From the IMG/VR virus record IMGVR_UViG_3300032665_000200, positions 1 to 22,741 of that record: a DNA stretch of 22,741 bases. One strand, given 5' to 3'. Each line of letters opens with the position of its first letter. Positions within the stretch are counted from its first letter, which is position 1. The notes beneath the pieces are model-generated. The model searched no databases. It was not told where the DNA came from and saw only the letters and a program-made list of their open reading frames with translations. The position numbers and the translations under genes are program-made. Below are positions 20,371 to 22,741 of the stretch, piece after piece. The stretch is from a virus.

Positions 20371-21630
20371 ATGGCTGGCGTCGGACTTAGCTCAACTTAC
20401 ACAACACCCGCTGATATCGGTACTGCAGGGTCAACCAGTAGCGGATCCCTAACACAGGGTGCAGCACTGCCCAATATTACTACGACGCAACAGCAGGCAA
20501 CTGCAGCGCCTAGTTGGTACACGGATTATCTCCAAAATATTGCTCAGCAGGGTGCACAGGCCGCGCAGAATGCTCAGTTTGTGGGTATTCAGCCGATGCA
20601 GCAGCAGGCGTATAACCTCGCTCAGTCTAACGTCGGTAATTACCAACCTACGCTGAATACAGCTACCGGCGCTTTAGGCTCATCAATTAACGCTACCTCG
20701 CCGTTAAGCGCTGCGCAGCCTTACCTCAGTTCTGCCGCTAATCCGACCTACAACACCGTCAACCAATATATGAATCCTTACGTCAATGACGTGGTTTCGC
20801 AGATTGGTAATCTGGCTGAACAGAATGTAATGAACAACGTCGCTCCGCAAACGACCGCGGGGCTAGTGGGTACGGGTCAATTCGGTTCACAGCGCGGCGC
20901 TCAGGCATTGGCATCAAACTTAGGTCAATATGGCCAACAGACTACTGCCCTACAAGCCAATGCGCTGAACACTGGGTATCAAAATGCCATGACCGAAGCG
21001 CAAGCCCAAGCTGTGTTGCAGGGTCAGTTAGGTCAAACAGCAGGCTCGTTGGCGTCACAAGGTCAACAGAACTTAGCCAATGCTGCGCAAATAGGCGGTC
21101 AGTTAGCCACTACAACTCAGAATTTAGGCTTAGGTGATGTCAATGCCCTAGATACGCTTGGCACGCAACAGCAGCAGATTTTGCAAGCCCAGCAGCTATT
21201 TCCGCTGCAGATGGCTCAAGCTGAAGCTGGATTGCTCCAAGGCGCTCAGATTCCTACTTCTGTATCGTCTACCTATACAGGCCCAATACCGGGTGCTTAC
21301 CAGAATTCGCCGTTGTCTCAAATTGCTACGCTCGGCAGTACGATCGGTGCAATAAGCAACACGCCGTTCGGTCAGGCGATTGGGAATGCTGTAGGTAGTT
21401 ATTTTGGATCAAATACAACCCCAACATTTAACAGTCTAGATCCTTACAATACGACGACAGCTGGTCAAACTACTGCAGATTCGATGCTAAATAATCCGTC
21501 CACGTTGTTTACCAATACATCTGGATTGTCTCCTTCAAATGCAAGCTATTTAACAAATAACGGCTTTGGTTCTGGGTTAAATTTAAATAACATACCGGCT
21601 TCACCTTCTTATATTGGTGTTGGCGACTAA
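20371..21630 (+). CDS. Gln/Ala-rich candidate internal virion (DNA ejection) protein
   Basis: A 419-residue protein whose central 250 residues are Gln/Ala/Asn-rich helices: A-P-S-W-Y-T-D-Y-L-Q-N-I-A-Q-Q-G-A-Q, QPMQQQAYNLAQSNVG, AEQNVMNNVAPQTTAGLVGT, QFGSQRGAQALASNLGQYGQ and QQQQILQAQQLFPLQMAQAE. A mildly hydrophobic Gly-rich segment lies near 315-350 (IATLGSTIGAISNTPFGQAI). This composition and its place between two other large genes after the nozzle match ejection proteins of podoviruses, which leave the capsid and form a channel through the envelope. The run W-Y-T-D-Y-L then Q-P-M-Q-Q-Q-A-Y is a pattern I associate with these proteins. AAGGAAA precedes the start, and the gene is intact. Confidence 0.75.
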   Translation: MAGVGLSSTYTTPADIGTAGSTSSGSLTQGAALPNITTTQQQATAAPSWYTDYLQNIAQQGAQAAQNAQFVGIQPMQQQAYNLAQSNVGNYQPTLNTATGALGSSINATSPLSAAQPYLSSAANPTYNTVNQYMNPYVNDVVSQIGNLAEQNVMNNVAPQTTAGLVGTGQFGSQRGAQALASNLGQYGQQTTALQANALNTGYQNAMTEAQAQAVLQGQLGQTAGSLASQGQQNLANAAQIGGQLATTTQNLGLGDVNALDTLGTQQQQILQAQQLFPLQMAQAEAGLLQGAQIPTSVSSTYTGPIPGAYQNSPLSQIATLGSTIGAISNTPFGQAIGNAVGSYFGSNTTPTFNSLDPYNTTTAGQTTADSMLNNPSTLFTNTSGLSPSNASYLTNNGFGSGLNLNNIPASPSYIGVGD

Positions 21631-21640
21631 GGAATAAATT

Positions 21641-22741
21641 ATGGCAACTGGCGCACTTCCTACAGCACCTACAATGATCGGCACCGATCCGGATGCTCAG
21701 AAAGAATACTTTGATGCCTTAAACCAGGCTTTAAAAGCTCTTGAAGGACGACAAGAAACGAACTGGTGGAACGTAGCTGCTGGTTTTGCTAAGCCTACTC
21801 GATCAGGGTCTTTTGGGGAATCCCTTGGTAATGTTGCTGAGACTCTAGGCAAACAGCAAGAAGAGCAAGAAGCACGTGCTCCTGCCATTGCTCAGATGCG
21901 TGCTGCATTGGCTGGTCAGAAATTTCAAACCGCCCAAGAAGTCGGCGCTCAGAACATATTACTCAACGCTTTAGGCGGTCAGAACCTAGGCGAAGTAGCC
22001 CAGCAATTCGCGACTCCCGAAGGCGCTATCGCAGACCCTTCGTTAGTTATGAGATTAGCTCGTGCGCAGCAGCTCACCCCGCCGGGTACTAGGGCGGCTG
22101 AGCAGTTGAAAGGGTTGATTGACACGCAGATGAAAATGCTAGACTTCGGTATCAAGTCTAACACCCTCACTAACGACCAAATAAAAACCTACAACGAAGG
22201 GCTAAAGACGCAGTTTCAAACGGGTATTACTCCTATTTTACCCAACGTGGGCGGTCGTCAGCCGCAACCCGCTACGGCTGCGCAAGCCCCCGCGGTTGGG
22301 CAACCCGCTACAAACACCACGCAGGTCGCTGCGCCCAACACCATAGTACCACGGGAAGCAGTGGTCAACGCGCTTACTAATATGTATGACCTGAAGTCAG
22401 ACCAGCTTTCCTCCAGCCGCTCTCGTGAAGAACAGCAGGCTCTTTATGACCGTTGGAAAGCGGGCGATAAGAGCGTCTTCACGCCCGTTAATCCTGCGGA
22501 TTACCCAGACCAAAAGGTGTTCCACGCTAACGCCTTAGATGTCCCTCGCGCTGTACCCGAGAAATTCATGAACTCGCTGGGCTGGTACCGTCCTAATCCG
22601 GAGAAAGATCCCGTTCACTACGAGCCTATGAAGCCGGGGGCGGTTTCTGGCGCGGTGGAGAATAAACCCTCCGCATTAGTGCCTGAGTCGGCGCAAAAAG
22701 ACATACTGGCTCAAAAAGAATTTGAGCGTCAGCAATTAGAA
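21641..22741 (+). CDS. Large candidate internal virion protein with M15 peptidase-like region (partial, 3' end outside)
   Basis: The open frame runs from ATG 21641 (AAGGAATAAATT upstream) to the window edge, 367 residues, no stop. It begins MATGALPTAPTMIGTDPDAQ. Residues about 20-185 are charged and Gln-rich helices (coiled-coil like). About 190-235 form a Pro/Gln/Ala linker. Residues 257-328 resemble peptidase M15 / D-Ala-D-Ala carboxypeptidases (VanY-like): S-S-S-R-S-R-E-E-Q-Q-A-L-Y-D, then H295-A-N-A-L-D300, then G-W and DPVHYE with His326. These would be the zinc ligands of a peptidoglycan-trimming enzyme carried in the virion. The His-to-Asp spacing (five) is shorter than the usual seven, so activity is uncertain. 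The last residues return to a Gln/Glu-rich helix. Confidence 0.75.
   Translation, partial: MATGALPTAPTMIGTDPDAQKEYFDALNQALKALEGRQETNWWNVAAGFAKPTRSGSFGESLGNVAETLGKQQEEQEARAPAIAQMRAALAGQKFQTAQEVGAQNILLNALGGQNLGEVAQQFATPEGAIADPSLVMRLARAQQLTPPGTRAAEQLKGLIDTQMKMLDFGIKSNTLTNDQIKTYNEGLKTQFQTGITPILPNVGGRQPQPATAAQAPAVGQPATNTTQVAAPNTIVPREAVVNALTNMYDLKSDQLSSSRSREEQQALYDRWKAGDKSVFTPVNPADYPDQKVFHANALDVPRAVPEKFMNSLGWYRPNPEKDPVHYEPMKPGAVSGAVENKPSALVPESAQKDILAQKEFERQQLE

Noticed and set aside
1-22741. tRNA genes, integrase, attachment sites, transposon ends
   Set aside because: Nothing resembling a tRNA cloverleaf, recombinase motif or inverted terminal repeat was seen; the window gives no evidence on whether the phage is temperate.

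Overview
The window is a densely packed stretch of late (virion and lysis) genes from a tailed bacteriophage, most likely short-tailed (podovirus-like). All credible genes are on the + strand, most gaps are under 60 bases, and many stop and start codons overlap (TAATG, ATGA, GTGA, TTGA). The short-tail reading rests on a P22 gp4-like head-completion protein, an SU10-type adaptor, a P22 gp10/T7 gp12-like nozzle, and large Gln/Ala-rich candidate internal virion proteins, with no tape measure, sheath or baseplate gene. The GH19 endolysin and GTA-type 3TM holin point to a Gram-negative, probably proteobacterial host; the overall style resembles uncultured aquatic phages. Terminase, portal, major capsid protein and replication genes are not in the window. 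The host cannot be named from this sequence.

Layout: (1) 1-2216, a Lys/Gly/Met-rich repeat protein, a beta-rich probable virion protein and a small basic protein. (2) 2228-4333, a gp4-like neck protein carrying a discoidin-like insertion, then a GIY-YIG/NUMOD3 homing endonuclease and a zinc-ribbon protein. (3) 4341-12230, a host-recognition array: a 986-residue tail fibre, two small fibre-like genes, and three paralogous glycine-rich fibres (A, B, C). Two related HNH/AP2 homing endonucleases and a small conserved phage gene lie between the glycine-rich fibres. (4) 12227-14789, small accessory genes and the lysis cassette: TM plus coiled-coil protein, 3TM holin, membrane-anchored protein of unknown role, GH19 endolysin. 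(5) 14847-18755, adaptor, a fibre-like appendage protein, nozzle and a small partner. (6) 18758 to the end, three large candidate internal virion (ejection) proteins; the last is cut by the window edge and carries an M15 (VanY-like) peptidase-like region.

Functionally, the gp4-like protein, adaptor and nozzle would build the neck and short tail. The fibres would bind the host surface, the ejection proteins would cross the envelope (one perhaps cutting peptidoglycan), and holin plus endolysin would release progeny. Three homing-endonuclease genes sit beside virion genes, two of them inside the fibre array. The most distinctive feature is this interleaving of fibre paralogs with HNH genes, which suggests homing- or recombination-driven turnover of receptor-binding genes. 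No CRISPR, tRNA, insertion sequence or integrase was seen.
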